64,000 bases of DNA from Clostridium folliculivorans (lineage in GTDB: Bacteria > Bacillota > Clostridia > Clostridiales > Clostridiaceae): positions 620,001 to 684,000 of the forward strand of contig NZ_BQXY01000002.1 of NCBI RefSeq assembly GCF_024341905.1, read 5' to 3'. This document shows, in pieces, positions 1-8,824 of this stretch. The position numbers were made by a program, and so were the translations under genes. The notes under the pieces are model-generated. The model had not been told where the DNA came from, searched no databases, and saw only the letters and a program-made list of their open reading frames with translations. The number at the start of each line of letters is the position of its first letter. Position 1 is the first letter of the stretch.

Positions 1-36
1 CCATACTATTTTTTTAACTTTATTCTTAAACTTCAT
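1..36 (-). CDS. Start of an unidentified gene (partial, runs off the left edge)
   Basis: An ATG at 36-34 follows a strong Shine-Dalgarno (AGGAGCGAGAG) and opens a lysine-rich N-terminus (MKFKNKVKKIVW) that continues out of the window. It lies 73 bp downstream of cdsA on the same strand, so it may be co-transcribed with it. Twelve residues are too few to name a family. The start call rests on the ribosome binding site only. Confidence 0.5.
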   Translation of the reverse strand, partial: MKFKNKVKKIVW

Positions 37-109
37 AACTCTCGCTCCTAAAAATGTATTAATAACCTACTATGTGCTGTAAGACTACATAATCAAACAG
101 AACTTAGCT

Positions 110-922
110 CTATATTTTTAGCATAATTTTTATGAAATAATAAACAAATGGCGCCGTTAATATGATACTATCAAATCTATCTAAGATTCCACCGTGCCCA
201 GGAATTATATTTCCAAAGTCCTTAATTCCATTGAATCTTTTTATTAAGGAAGCTATTAAATCTCCACATTGTGATATCACTGATCCTATAACTCCCATTA
301 CTAAGCAAAAATACAAGAATTTATTTGTATGGAATCCAGTAAATTTAAAAATTATTATTCCATATAAACAGGACATCAATGTTGCACCTATTACTCCCCC
401 CATAAATCCCTCAATAGATTTATTAGGACTTAGCTCTGGTGTTAATTTCTTCTTACCAAAAGTCTTACCTACTACATATGCAAATGTATCAGCACTCCAA
501 GCTATAATAAATACAAACCAAACAAAAATATTTCCATAACCATTCATGCTAATTATTTGACGTATAAATGAAAACATGTAAGTAACATAGAAAAAACCTA
601 TAAATGTTATAGCTATGTTTTTTGCATTTTGCTTACTATAAAAAAGTACTGAGTAAAACACTAAAAAAATAGAGAATAAATTTATGAACAATCCTATATT
701 AGAACTAAAATTAGGCAATACAAATATGTAATACAACGCAGAGAAGCCTATTCCTATCATAGTATAATTACTATTAAAATCCTTAAAGGATTTGTAAAAT
801 TCATTAAGCCCAATTGTTATAATCAAGAGAAGCGTAACATTTAAAAGTATTAAATTTTTGCTAAGCAGTATTCCGATTAAAATTGGCAAGCCGATAACTG
901 AACTTATTATTCTTTGCTTCAT
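110..922 (-). CDS. cdsA: Phosphatidate cytidylyltransferase (CDP-diglyceride synthase)
   Basis: This integral membrane enzyme condenses CTP with phosphatidic acid to give CDP-diacylglycerol, the precursor of phosphatidylglycerol, cardiolipin and phosphatidylethanolamine. The 270-residue protein has several hydrophobic segments. It ends with the family signature: a conserved SPNKSIEGFMGG stretch near residue 165, then GDLIASLIKR and the GHGGILDRFDS catalytic motif near 240-255, where the acidic residues bind metal. Length is normal for bacterial CdsA. The ATG at 922 has a GAAGGAG site at the right distance. In many firmicutes cdsA sits with isoprenoid and outer-envelope genes (uppS, dxr, rseP). 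Here the upstream neighbour is an unrelated unknown gene, and only the first codons of the downstream gene are visible. Confidence 0.95.
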   Translation of the reverse strand: MKQRIISSVIGLPILIGILLSKNLILLNVTLLLIITIGLNEFYKSFKDFNSNYTMIGIGFSALYYIFVLPNFSSNIGLFINLFSIFLVFYSVLFYSKQNAKNIAITFIGFFYVTYMFSFIRQIISMNGYGNIFVWFVFIIAWSADTFAYVVGKTFGKKKLTPELSPNKSIEGFMGGVIGATLMSCLYGIIIFKFTGFHTNKFLYFCLVMGVIGSVISQCGDLIASLIKRFNGIKDFGNIIPGHGGILDRFDSIILTAPFVYYFIKIMLKI

Positions 923-970
923 AATACTCCTTCTAATAATTTTCTATCTAATTTCTATTATAGTTAGACA

Positions 971-1522
971 TCACTTAAATACAGAAATGTTATTGATATC
1001 TACATCACACCAAACTTGAACTTCTATATATCTATCTGGCCCATTTTTACCATCTTTATTCCATTCTTGAGGAATCCCATTTATTGATACAACTTCTTTT
1101 ATCTCTTCTAATGTATAAACTTTTTTCCGATAAGGCTTTTTGTCGTTATATCTCATAGCAGGAAAAATATCTCCGTAAGTAAAACTTATTGTCTTATGAT
1201 CAAAAAATTCTATTGGAATCTTGAGTTCTTGTCCATCTTTATACCATTCCTTAATCCATTGACATGGTCCTAAAGTCATAGAAATAGGTGTTTCTCTTAA
1301 TGGCTTACCACCTTTTTCAATAAACAATGTTCTAACCCTCTGCTCTAATTCCCTTCTAATAGTCATGTAATCTTCCGATCTCTTACTAGCAAAGGTTTCT
1401 CCATTTCTACGTATCTTTTCTAATTCATTTTCCGAATGTTCCTCTGATAAATCTGATAAAGTTTTAAAAGGACCAACTTCAGCTTCATAGTAATGATAAA
1501 TAAACTTTGGCAATAATGTCAT
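971..1522 (-). CDS. Conserved protein of unknown function
   Basis: A 183-residue soluble protein with no signal peptide or membrane segment. The N-terminal half is charged and helical (ELEKIRRNGETFASKRSEDY, then RRELEQRVRTLFIEKGG). The C-terminal half is rich in aromatics and ends in a likely beta-strand (YIEVQVWCDVDI). The conserved-looking stretches, such as FASKR, MTLGPCQWIKEWY and ISFTYGDIFPAM, resemble a family I recall from Bacillus and Clostridium genomes without an assigned role. The ATG at 1522 has a GAGGCAAG site. It could be a partner or nucleic-acid-interacting protein, but nothing in the sequence establishes that. Confidence 0.8.
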   Translation of the reverse strand: MTLLPKFIYHYYEAEVGPFKTLSDLSEEHSENELEKIRRNGETFASKRSEDYMTIRRELEQRVRTLFIEKGGKPLRETPISMTLGPCQWIKEWYKDGQELKIPIEFFDHKTISFTYGDIFPAMRYNDKKPYRKKVYTLEEIKEVVSINGIPQEWNKDGKNGPDRYIEVQVWCDVDINNISVFK

Positions 1523-1589
1523 AGTACTTGCCTCTTTTCTATATAAAATATTCCCTAAGACATGATATTTAGATTAATATCTGCAAAAG

Positions 1590-2240
1590 CTACTCAATTA
1601 TCTCAACTTTTTTTGAACTTAAATCCACAATCCTAGTTCTAGTATCTGACTTTGAAATGAATATCGGGTCGCCATTATTATCTATACAATATGAAATAGG
1701 TATTGATACACCACAACTTCTATAAGAACCATCTGCGTGGCTTGTTCCAATAACAAAGGTTTTATACTTTTTTGCAATAGCCTTTGCTTCCTCAACCCAC
1801 TGCCCAAACTGTTCTTCACTAAACATTCCTACCCCAATTGGATGTACTACAAAATCAATTTTTTCTTCTACTCTTTTTAAATCCCTTTTAGCCTTTAGAA
1901 TCTCCATACATAATATGTACCCAATTGTATTATTATTATAAGTAACAGTTAAAGGATCATATAATTCTATATTTTCATCAGGAATAGTTTTAGGTCTTTC
2001 TAAGATTTTATTACCTTCACCACTTATTATAATAGCTCTATCCTTATTATCTTTTCTGTAAGATGATACTATTGCTACTTTATAGTCTTTAGCTAGTTTA
2101 CATGCTTCTTCTACGGACTTTTCATTTGATAAATATCCTTCAGGATATAGAACTAAATCTATCATATTATTAGCTTCTATATGGTTCTTAATCTGTTCAA
2201 TTTGTTTTTCATGTATTGGTTGTCCAATTAAAATTTTCAT
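1590..2240 (-). CDS. Carbon-nitrogen hydrolase (nitrilase superfamily)
   Basis: Members hydrolyse C-N bonds of nitriles or amides through a Glu-Lys-Cys triad. The candidate triad is visible: E34 in LYPEGY, K84 in ERPKTIP, and C111 in IGYILCMEIL. The later strand pattern (FVIGTSHADG, then IPISYCIDNNGDPI) is the usual 'product of the previous strand, then nucleotide-like loop' of the fold. At 216 residues it is shorter than the 260-300 typical of the family, so loops that shape the substrate pocket are reduced and the substrate cannot be predicted. It is probably cytoplasmic. The start is fixed by AGGGGAATAATT before the ATG. Confidence 0.8.
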   Translation of the reverse strand: MKILIGQPIHEKQIEQIKNHIEANNMIDLVLYPEGYLSNEKSVEEACKLAKDYKVAIVSSYRKDNKDRAIIISGEGNKILERPKTIPDENIELYDPLTVTYNNNTIGYILCMEILKAKRDLKRVEEKIDFVVHPIGVGMFSEEQFGQWVEEAKAIAKKYKTFVIGTSHADGSYRSCGVSIPISYCIDNNGDPIFISKSDTRTRIVDLSSKKVEIIE

Positions 2241-2368
2241 AATTATTCCCCTAACGTAAATCTTTTTACCTTACTGTAACAATATCTAATATTATTCTAT
2301 AGATTACTAATGTATTTTATCTTTTATTAAAATAAATTTGTCTCCCCATAAATTAATTTAATTTTTCA

Positions 2369-2701
2369 CTACTCAAACAACTCATTCACTACTGGAATCA
2401 CATTAATCAATGGTTCTTCGTATGGATGAATTTTTCTGATGATCTTTAAAGCATCCTTTACGTATTCTCGTTTGCATCTAAGCTCCATCTTACATTCTTC
2501 GCCTTCACAAACTTTCCCTATCTCTCCGTTAAAAGGATTTGAACCTTCTAATGGCCTCCAGTATCCTCTTACATTTGTTAAGGACATAACATTGTCATAA
2601 TCCCCTACTGTACATGCATTAATGTCATTTAGTTCGTTTCTCAAAGTCACCACGTATTCTTCTGGAATATATATTTCAATCTTTACTTCTTTAAAGTCCA
2701 T
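2369..2701 (-). CDS. Stand-alone NIF3/YqfO insert-like (PII/CutA-fold) protein
   Basis: The 110-residue protein resembles the middle domain found inserted in NIF3/DUF34 proteins such as YqfO. It has an initial KIEIYIPEEYV strand and a VGDYDNVMS segment. It then has an RGYWRPLEGSNPF loop with a following Cys-containing turn, and the hallmark HPYEEPLINVIPV near the C-terminus. That domain has a ferredoxin-like PII/CutA fold and usually makes trimers. The metal-binding NIF3 halves are absent, so this is a free-standing version, possibly a metal- or ligand-sensing protein. AAAGGAGGAG precedes the ATG. Confidence 0.8.
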   Translation of the reverse strand: MDFKEVKIEIYIPEEYVVTLRNELNDINACTVGDYDNVMSLTNVRGYWRPLEGSNPFNGEIGKVCEGEECKMELRCKREYVKDALKIIRKIHPYEEPLINVIPVVNELFE

Positions 2702-2780
2702 GAAACTTTCTCCTCCTTTTATTAAAATCTAAAATGCACCCTTACAGTATTTAAAATGTTTTTTATTAAGAAGTAGCACA

Positions 2781-3536
2781 TCAATAATTTTCTCTTATGT
2801 AATCAATATATTTCATATAAAGATTAGTTTTACTTATATTAAGAACCTCATCAAATTTATTCGGTGACCTTACAAACCTTCTTAATTTATCATAACCAAA
2901 TAAATTTATTATTGCTTCAACCATAGTATATGAGTATTGATAGCCATTAAGAGCAAAAAATGTTTCAAAATCTTCTCCGGTGTCTAAGTCTTTGAAAGTA
3001 GGAATCTTTCCATTACTAAGCCCTTCACTAACCGTTTGTCTTATCCAGCTTTCATTATTATCCTTGGCTTCGTAACAAGCAATTCCTTCATTTAACCACC
3101 TTGGAGTATTGTTATTTATTTTATTAACTAAAATATGCACAAATTCATGTATTGCAGTATTTACTACATTATCGAAGTTTGATCCTGGCGGTGGATTTAG
3201 AGGTGATGCTATTATAATTTTTCCAGCTCCAAGCCCTCCTCTTATCCAAGTTGGAGCATCTTGTAGCCCTAAAGCATGATGAAGTGATTTAATGTTAGAA
3301 TAAATTTCTATAATTAGTTTGCTTTGCAATTTCTGATCTAAATTGATTGTTATTCTACTATAATTATTTTCTAGTGCATCTATAACTTTACCCATACATT
3401 TACTATCATTTTCTCTAAAATAAACTATAAAATGTTCTGTCTTTACTCTTAAGTTTAGTTTGTTTTCATCCTTTTCATCCAATTCTTTAAGTTCTTCAAA
3501 TAAGTATTTATTCCCCTCATAATTAATAGCATTCAT
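2781..3536 (-). CDS. Cytosolic gluzincin metallopeptidase (peptidase MA-like)
   Basis: A 251-residue protein with the zinc signature HEFVH (H130-H134) followed by PRWLNEG, in which E150 is the expected third zinc ligand. This is the HExxH...E gluzincin arrangement of the peptidase-MA group. There is no signal peptide or transmembrane segment, so it should act in the cytoplasm. The N-terminal 115 residues form the typical upper domain (HFIVYFREND, then LIIEIYSN). The same catalytic layout appears in the membrane protein at 43029-44222. The substrate is unknown. A good AAGGAG site precedes the ATG at 3536. Confidence 0.85.
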   Translation of the reverse strand: MNAINYEGNKYLFEELKELDEKDENKLNLRVKTEHFIVYFRENDSKCMGKVIDALENNYSRITINLDQKLQSKLIIEIYSNIKSLHHALGLQDAPTWIRGGLGAGKIIIASPLNPPPGSNFDNVVNTAIHEFVHILVNKINNNTPRWLNEGIACYEAKDNNESWIRQTVSEGLSNGKIPTFKDLDTGEDFETFFALNGYQYSYTMVEAIINLFGYDKLRRFVRSPNKFDEVLNISKTNLYMKYIDYIRENY

Positions 3537-3575
3537 TCTATTTATCTCCTTAACGTCTGCATCTTAGCCTTTGCC

Positions 3576-3742
3576 CTATATGATTGGCAATCTCTGAAAA
3601 CTTACACTATAAGACTTATCAAATTTACCCTTAATTATTTTCAAATATTCTAATTGAATTTCATTAACTTTTAAGCTTGTTTCTTCAATGCTTTTTATAC
3701 CACTATCGTAATAAGCCTAAATAGTTCTCCATAATATTCCAT
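3576..3742 (-). pseudogene. Possible decayed gene fragment
   Basis: On the minus strand an ATG at 3742 opens MEYYGELFRL. A one-base change of frame then reaches an open stretch reading YYDSGIKSIEETSLKVNEI and onward to SFQRLPII and a stop at 3576. Each frame alone is short, but the joined product reads like natural protein with an amphipathic helix. No Shine-Dalgarno is visible before the ATG. This could be the remnant of a small gene or chance coding potential in AT-rich DNA. The product is not recognised. Confidence 0.3.
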
Positions 3743-3794
3743 TAATGTAGATAATTATAGCTCATTTCGATTTTAACTACAACTATGGAAGAGT

Positions 3795-4814
3795 TTACAC
3801 AAATAGAATCACATAAAAAGTCACCATAATAATTAACCCTAAAGGCACTCCAAATTTCATCCACTCAGAGCTTTTTATCCTTAAACGTCCTGATGATATG
3901 ATGTTTGGGATATTTCCTGGAATCATCATTCCACCACTTATAAGAAGACCAAGTGTTATGGCATTTATCTGCTTTGCAGTCATTTTACTACTTATTTCAG
4001 CTGCTGCAAGAGTTGCATTGTCAAGCACTGCTGAGGACATGTTTATCCAATATAAAATGCTACTATCTAATTGTATGATATATTTATCTACTAGAGGCCT
4101 AAAGCCTGCGCCTAGCATATCTAATGCAATGATAAATATAAAGATTTTAACGGCCTTAACTACTATATCTGTTATTGTCTGATTTACAATCCTAGGCTTA
4201 GTTTCTTCCAAATCTTCATTATTTTTTATTCCGTAGGAAGCACCAAGAATCCCCAAAATGATTATTGTTGGAATAATATATCTTCCAATATTACTTAACA
4301 TATACCAAAAATCCAGATTTAATTTAGTTGCAATAATAGTCGCTAGTGGTTCACCAATTGGTGTCAAAATAGATCCTAATCCAATGGAAAAACAAGCTAT
4401 TATATTTATTTTTATTTTGTTTTCTCTATTTACTGGCAGCATCTCAATAATCTCTACCAAGAAAAGAGCTGCAATTATTGCAGTTATAACACTTGAAACT
4501 AATCCAATTAGTATAATCATAGTGAATATAAATACCTTTAAAGAAACATGTTTAAGGCTGTAATTCATTGCTCTTTCCACATACCTATTTATATATCTAA
4601 ATAATAAACCACCAACAAGTACAGCAAAAGTTATCATATACAAAAAATGGTTTTCTAAAATCTCTAAGATAAAATGAATACTCATTGCCTTTGATATGAT
4701 AGTTGCTAAAATTCCCATTGCAAAAAGAAAGTACTCTAAATTATCTTCTACCTTTCTCATAGTCAACGGCAGTATAAGAATTATCAGTAAAACTAAGACT
4801 AAAGCTATTTCCAT
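3795..4814 (-). CDS. DUF1646 family membrane transporter
   Basis: A 339-residue polytopic membrane protein with about ten hydrophobic segments. It matches the DUF1646 group of the ion-transporter superfamily, which is predicted to include cation antiporters. Telling stretches are GLGSILTPIGEPLATII (a re-entrant-loop-like motif with GEP, near 145-160), NMSSAVLDNATLAAAEI (near 257-273) and GGMMIPGNIPNIISSGRL. The paired small-residue loops are the probable ion path. The transported ion is not known for the family. It stands alone, with AGGAGAATG upstream of the ATG. Confidence 0.85.
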   Translation of the reverse strand: MEIALVLVLLIILILPLTMRKVEDNLEYFLFAMGILATIISKAMSIHFILEILENHFLYMITFAVLVGGLLFRYINRYVERAMNYSLKHVSLKVFIFTMIILIGLVSSVITAIIAALFLVEIIEMLPVNRENKIKINIIACFSIGLGSILTPIGEPLATIIATKLNLDFWYMLSNIGRYIIPTIIILGILGASYGIKNNEDLEETKPRIVNQTITDIVVKAVKIFIFIIALDMLGAGFRPLVDKYIIQLDSSILYWINMSSAVLDNATLAAAEISSKMTAKQINAITLGLLISGGMMIPGNIPNIISSGRLRIKSSEWMKFGVPLGLIIMVTFYVILFV

Positions 4815-4864
4815 TTAACATTCTCCTAAATACTTTCTAATTTTTAGTGGATTTTAGGCAAAAT

Positions 4865-4901
4865 AAAGGTGAAAAACCTACTTTTTAAGTTTTTCACCTT
4901 T
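4865..4901 (-). terminator. Rho-independent terminator after the YjbR-like gene
   Basis: A 13-bp perfect stem (AAAGGTGAAAAAC / GTTTTTCACCTTT) encloses an 11-base loop, with a T-rich run after it on the minus strand. It lies about 220 bp downstream of the 5124-5486 gene. The rest of the 4815-5123 interval shows nothing recognisable. Confidence 0.65.
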
Positions 4902-5123
4902 TAAGAAATATTATGCCAAATTATAATTAAAACTGATATCCGTATATATACCGTAATGTTTACTAAGAACTATGTTAGAGGCTTATCTATTATTATCGAA
5001 TATATCAAGCTCTTAGGTCGTAAAATATTCATTATTATTCTTCTGTTTCAACATTACACAATCATATTTAAGTCTTCCCTTTGATTTCTTATCTTTTTAC
5101 AGTACAATTGGTAATAGGTGGTT

Positions 5124-5486
5124 TTATGCGTCTTTAAGAATTTCCTTCTGAAGCTTCTTACTTAAAGAATTAAGTACTATCCTATATGACATATCTATCA
5201 TCTGCTTTACCACATTATCAGGTACATCACCATCAAAATATACTGAATTCCAATGTAATTTATTCATGTGATATCCTGGAATAATATGTTCATACTCATC
5301 TCTCAGCATTTGCCCAAAGAATGGTTCACACTTTATTGTAATGATAGCCTTATTATATTTATCTCCTCCAACCATAAGAAAAATTTTTTCTCCAATAAAG
5401 TATCTTGTAGCATTCCATTCTTCCTTAAAGTCTTTTTTAGCTCCTTGCTTTGAAAGGCAATATTCATCTAACCATTCATAGTTCAT
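5124..5486 (-). CDS. MmcQ/YjbR family protein
   Basis: A 120-residue protein with the MmcQ/YjbR layout: an N-terminal helix (YEWLDEYCLSKQGAKKDFKEEW), a strand pair around KIFLMVGGDKYNKAIITIKC, then PGYHMNKLHWNSVYFDGDVP and a C-terminal helix (DMSYRIVLNSLSKKLQKEIL). The fold is of the CyaY-like double-wing type and has been proposed to bind DNA, without a firm role. The HD-domain gene ends 48 bp upstream on the same strand, so the two may form a small operon. The start has AAGGGGTG before the ATG. Confidence 0.85.
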   Translation of the reverse strand: MNYEWLDEYCLSKQGAKKDFKEEWNATRYFIGEKIFLMVGGDKYNKAIITIKCEPFFGQMLRDEYEHIIPGYHMNKLHWNSVYFDGDVPDNVVKQMIDMSYRIVLNSLSKKLQKEILKDA

Positions 5487-5534
5487 TAAAACACCCCTTT
5501 TCTAATGTATCCTTAATACTCCTATTCTCATTGA

Positions 5535-6002
5535 TTAATTTTCAATACCTAATTCCTTAAATAGTTTTGTTACTCTTTCTTTCTCATGATCAGCCACAGG
5601 AAATCCTGTATTATATGAATAATGCTGGAGTACGTCAGCATCCTTAAGGATTTCTTCATATATCCCGCCTTCATCATTTTTATTACTATGGTTATAAATA
5701 GACTTACAAATAATATTTATTTCTTCTTCAGTAAACAACTTAATTTCATTTAAAATTTTTCTTGCTTCAATAGAACCTAACTTTGCGTGCTCGTAGCTGT
5801 CTCCCGCTTTATAGGTATAAATATCGTGCAGCATACCTGAAACAGCACTTAACTCTGCATTTGCTCCCCGTCTTAATGCAAGAATGCTGCAGTTAGAAGA
5901 TACTCCATATAGGTGCACATACCCATGACGTCTTATTTCTGTATTAGTCTGCTTCATTAAAATACTATCTACTATCTCATGAACTTTTTCTAATCTGTTC
6001 AT
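5535..6002 (-). CDS. HD-domain phosphohydrolase-like protein
   Basis: A 155-residue HD-superfamily protein. The metal-binding histidines are H25 or H30 in RRHGYVHLYGVS, the HD pair in SGMLHDIYTY, and a further H in YEHAKLG and IYNHSNK. A conserved Asp lies in LKDADVLQHYSY. Such small HD proteins hydrolyse nucleotides or phosphoesters, but the substrate here is unknown. No other domain is attached. It precedes the YjbR-like gene by 48 bp. Confidence 0.8.
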   Translation of the reverse strand: MNRLEKVHEIVDSILMKQTNTEIRRHGYVHLYGVSSNCSILALRRGANAELSAVSGMLHDIYTYKAGDSYEHAKLGSIEARKILNEIKLFTEEEINIICKSIYNHSNKNDEGGIYEEILKDADVLQHYSYNTGFPVADHEKERVTKLFKELGIEN

Positions 6003-6399
6003 AAACTTACCTAGTGCTTAACTTAAAGCTTTTAATCACAAGCACTTAACCTCCTTCATTTTTAATCTATTACTATCTTATATCAGCTAAATAATAGCTC
6101 TAACTCCACATATTTACTATATATTTATATAATGTTATAATTAAAACTTCGTAAAAATATATAATTATATAATGTATGGTTTTATTTTATCAATCGACTT
6201 CTTCTTTACTTATATAGAAGCTCAACTTAGTAAATTACTATATATCAGTCTATCAAAACTTCCACTTAAAATTATATCATTTATTTTCTGTTTATGTAAA
6301 AATAATGAAACTCTGCTGTAACCTATATCTCTTTGTTCCATGCTAAAATCTTTACATAATATTTTAAATTATATACATATACTTTTTGGAGGTAGTGAC
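6003..6399. other. Intergenic region with no recognised element
   Basis: About 400 bp of very AT-rich sequence between divergent genes (the HD gene reads left, the small membrane protein reads right). It must hold both promoters, but no convincing -35/-10 pair or dyad stood out. Confidence 0.5.
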
Positions 6400-6579
6400 A
6401 TGAGTTCATCATTAAAAGAAATTATAATAAAGTTCATATTTGTTTTCATTGTACTTTTCTTATTAGGTAATTTTATTCCATGGCTTCAGATAAATGCAGT
6501 TAAAGCAGTTGCCATATCAGCTGGTATATCTATAGTTGATACATTTGCACTTATGTTTAAAAAAACTAAAAAGCTTTAG
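6400..6579 (+). CDS. Small membrane protein (59 aa)
   Basis: The start at 6400 is chosen because TTTTGGAGGTAGTGAC directly precedes it. A longer frame from 6340 has no ribosome binding site. The 59-residue product has two hydrophobic segments, IKFIFVFIVLFLLGNFI and AVKAVAISAGISIVDTFAL, and a lysine-rich tail (FKKTKKL), so it is probably a two-pass inner-membrane protein with a cytosolic C-terminus. It is one of the few plus-strand genes in the first 15 kb and has no obvious partner. The family is not recognised. Confidence 0.7.
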   Translation: MSSSLKEIIIKFIFVFIVLFLLGNFIPWLQINAVKAVAISAGISIVDTFALMFKKTKKL

Positions 6580-6673
6580 TTTTTTAATTTATAAAATCCT
6601 ATTACTAAGTTTTTAAAATCTACACAGTAATAATTTAATATTCAGTGATAAAAATATAAAATTTTCAAAATCA

Positions 6674-6700
6674 AAGCACTTCTGACCTCCAGAAGTGCTT
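6674..6700 (-). terminator. Hairpin terminator between convergent genes
   Basis: A perfect 11-bp stem (AAGCACTTCTG / CAGAAGTGCTT) with a 5-base loop, followed by a moderately T-rich stretch on the minus strand. It lies about 150 bp after the lipoprotein gene and 95 bp after the small plus-strand gene, so it may serve both. Confidence 0.6.
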
Positions 6701-6852
6701 ATTAACTGTAAAAGAAAGTATAAAATTTTTAGGATAGCTAAACCTAGATACTTCAATCAATTTCAAAAGCTTTTTATAGTATACAGTAAAAAAACAAATC
6801 TTGTTCGTATACAAAACTTTCCTCATATTCACCCGGAGAGGCAGATATGATT

Positions 6853-7248
6853 TTATTTTAACTTGTTTAACACTAATAGTTCTGTTTTTCCATCCCATTC
6901 TACCTTAACATTTATGCCCCTATCAGTGTCACTTGGCATTCCACCAGTGTTTTTCATTTTACCACTATATTCATTCTTATCTTTAAGTAGAAACTGATCG
7001 CTCTCTCCTTCTTTAGGTCCATCAATAGAATATTGAACTTCAGATTTTGGTTTCGTATCTGTTCCAATATATTTAAAGGTATAATAGCTATCATGTTTCT
7101 TTTCGTTTCCTTCTACTTTATAAGTTACTTCCCAATTCTGACTTTTCCCTTCATAGTTGATTATAGTGTTACTCACCGTATTTTCTTTATTCTTACAACC
7201 AACTAAAACTAGCGATAAAATAACCAGTATATAAATAATTTTTTTCAT
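6853..7248 (-). CDS. Small secreted lipoprotein
   Basis: The 131-residue precursor starts with KK, a hydrophobic core and the lipobox LVGC, giving acylation at C18 and surface anchoring. The mature part is charged and beta-rich (QNWEVTYKVEGNEKKHDSYY, then FKYIG). It looks like a single small beta-sandwich and ends in a KVEWDGKTELLVL strand. Stand-alone proteins of this kind are common on clostridial surfaces, but no function is known. GCAGGAG precedes the ATG. Confidence 0.8.
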   Translation of the reverse strand: MKKIIYILVILSLVLVGCKNKENTVSNTIINYEGKSQNWEVTYKVEGNEKKHDSYYTFKYIGTDTKPKSEVQYSIDGPKEGESDQFLLKDKNEYSGKMKNTGGMPSDTDRGINVKVEWDGKTELLVLNKLK

Positions 7249-7276
7249 ATGTTCTCCTGCTTTCTTCCATAGTTAT

Positions 7277-7380
7277 TATATAAAAATCAAGTTAAATATT
7301 TTACTTATTCGAAAATCCTAGCATCTGAGGATTCTCAGGCATGTATAAATTAATAATTAAAATTAGTATTCTATATAGTG
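7277..7380 (+). repeat. Dispersed palindromic repeat, family A copy
   Basis: This holds the family A core: an AAGTTAAATATTTTACTTATTCGAAAATCC half and a CATGTATAAATTAATAATT half facing it. It ends in TTCTATATAG, as other copies end in CTCTATA. It is more diverged than the copies at 11565 and 57440. A second partial copy with TGTTCGAAAATC follows near 7400-7460. Together these fill the 300-bp gap between the lipoprotein and kinase genes. Confidence 0.55.
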
Positions 7381-7549
7381 TTCCATTACAAATACTTAAG
7401 TTATGCATGTTCGAAAATCATACATCAATGACTTTTAGCATTCATAATTAAACAGTTATATTATAAACTTAATTTATGCTTTTAAGAAAATTACGCACCT
7501 ATGATTTTAAAATTCATAAATTAGCAGTTTAAATTTCTCCTGTTAAAAG

Positions 7550-8599
7550 CTAAATTCCCAGATAATTATCACCTGTCATCTTACTCAACGCTTGTCTAAA
7601 TGACCCTTCAAAGTTGTTATTATCTGGATCAACAGCAAGCTCACAGCGAGCAGTATATGACATAATATAAGTTGAACATGCTGATATTTTCATAAGCTCT
7701 TCTTTAGTAAATTTTTTTCCGCGAACACTTTCGTATTCTCTTACAAATTCATAAGCTTCATGTTGTGATGGAGTTATCTTAACTGGTATGTCCCAGGTAG
7801 TAGTGAAAGTACTTGCTGCTATACCAAGTAAATGATATTCGTCCTGAAGACACAAACTATCCCAATCATAGATCATTATCATTTCATCATTAACAAAGCG
7901 GAAATGCTTCAAAGACCAATCACAATGTCCTAGTACCAAATTTTCAGGAATAGAGTTTATAATTTTCTTTGATCTTGAAGCAATATTATCAATCCAGTTG
8001 GCAGCTGTTCCTGCCTTATTAAAATCAAATAGTGCATTATGAGGAGTTGGAAAAAGCTTGTCATTCTTATAGAAATTAAAGTACTTAAATCCTTCCGTCT
8101 TTATAAATGGATCTGTACGCTTTATTAACTCGGCATACTTTTCTGCAATAGATTTTCTGATACTTGGATTATGTGCATCTATTTGCGCACCAATATCTTC
8201 ATAACTATTTACTGTTACAATGACATCTCTGTATTCAACAGGTGAAATAATAACTTTAGGACACGGAAATTGATATTCTGATAGCTTCTCCTGTACTGTA
8301 GAAATAGCCTTCATTCCCTCAAATGAACATTGAGCTATTGAATCATCATTATTGGGCTTATTAATCTTTAGGAATATTTCTTGTCCATTGTTTAATTTTA
8401 AACCAAATGAGGCCCCAACACTAAGACCTGCGTATAAACACTCACCAACTTCACTTTTAAGATAAGTCTTACAAAAATCATTAACGAACTCTGTTAAACT
8501 CTCAGCATCAGTTGTACCAACAATGGATTTGGATAGTATTAAATTTGTTTCATTCTCAAATAGCCTTGTCAACTTTTCATATAAACTTCTTTCAACCAT
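7550..8599 (-). CDS. Aminoglycoside-phosphotransferase-fold kinase
   Basis: A 349-residue protein with the two-lobed APH/choline-kinase fold. The glycine-rich nucleotide loop region is around GLSVGASFGLKL, the ATP-contacting Lys is in IFLKINKP, the catalytic loop is GHCDWSLKH, and the metal-binding loop is IYDWDSL. The catalytic loop departs from HxDxxxxN because the final Asn is His. Nothing ties it to aminoglycosides. Related proteins phosphorylate a wide range of small molecules. The gene stands alone, and AGAGAGGTAAG precedes the ATG at 8599. Confidence 0.8.
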   Translation of the reverse strand: MVERSLYEKLTRLFENETNLILSKSIVGTTDAESLTEFVNDFCKTYLKSEVGECLYAGLSVGASFGLKLNNGQEIFLKINKPNNDDSIAQCSFEGMKAISTVQEKLSEYQFPCPKVIISPVEYRDVIVTVNSYEDIGAQIDAHNPSIRKSIAEKYAELIKRTDPFIKTEGFKYFNFYKNDKLFPTPHNALFDFNKAGTAANWIDNIASRSKKIINSIPENLVLGHCDWSLKHFRFVNDEMIMIYDWDSLCLQDEYHLLGIAASTFTTTWDIPVKITPSQHEAYEFVREYESVRGKKFTKEELMKISACSTYIMSYTARCELAVDPDNNNFEGSFRQALSKMTGDNYLGI

Positions 8600-8824
8600 A
8601 AATTTCTTACCTCTCTTTTATTATCGTTCTCCCAACACTCTTTTACACTCAATTATTAATTATTTTTCTTTGAATATCCACCAGCCTTATTCAAAGTTCT
8701 TATGATAATTAATAGGTAATTTACATTTTACTTACAAATTATATATTCATAAGGATACACCAGTTAATTTGAAAACACACAACTTATTAGGAAATGTTCA
8801 TCCATATATAATTAAATATATTTT

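Noticed and set aside
6671..6898. 75-codon minus-strand frame near the lipoprotein gene
   Set aside because: It overlaps the lipoprotein's 3' end in another frame and runs through a terminator hairpin, with no proper start.
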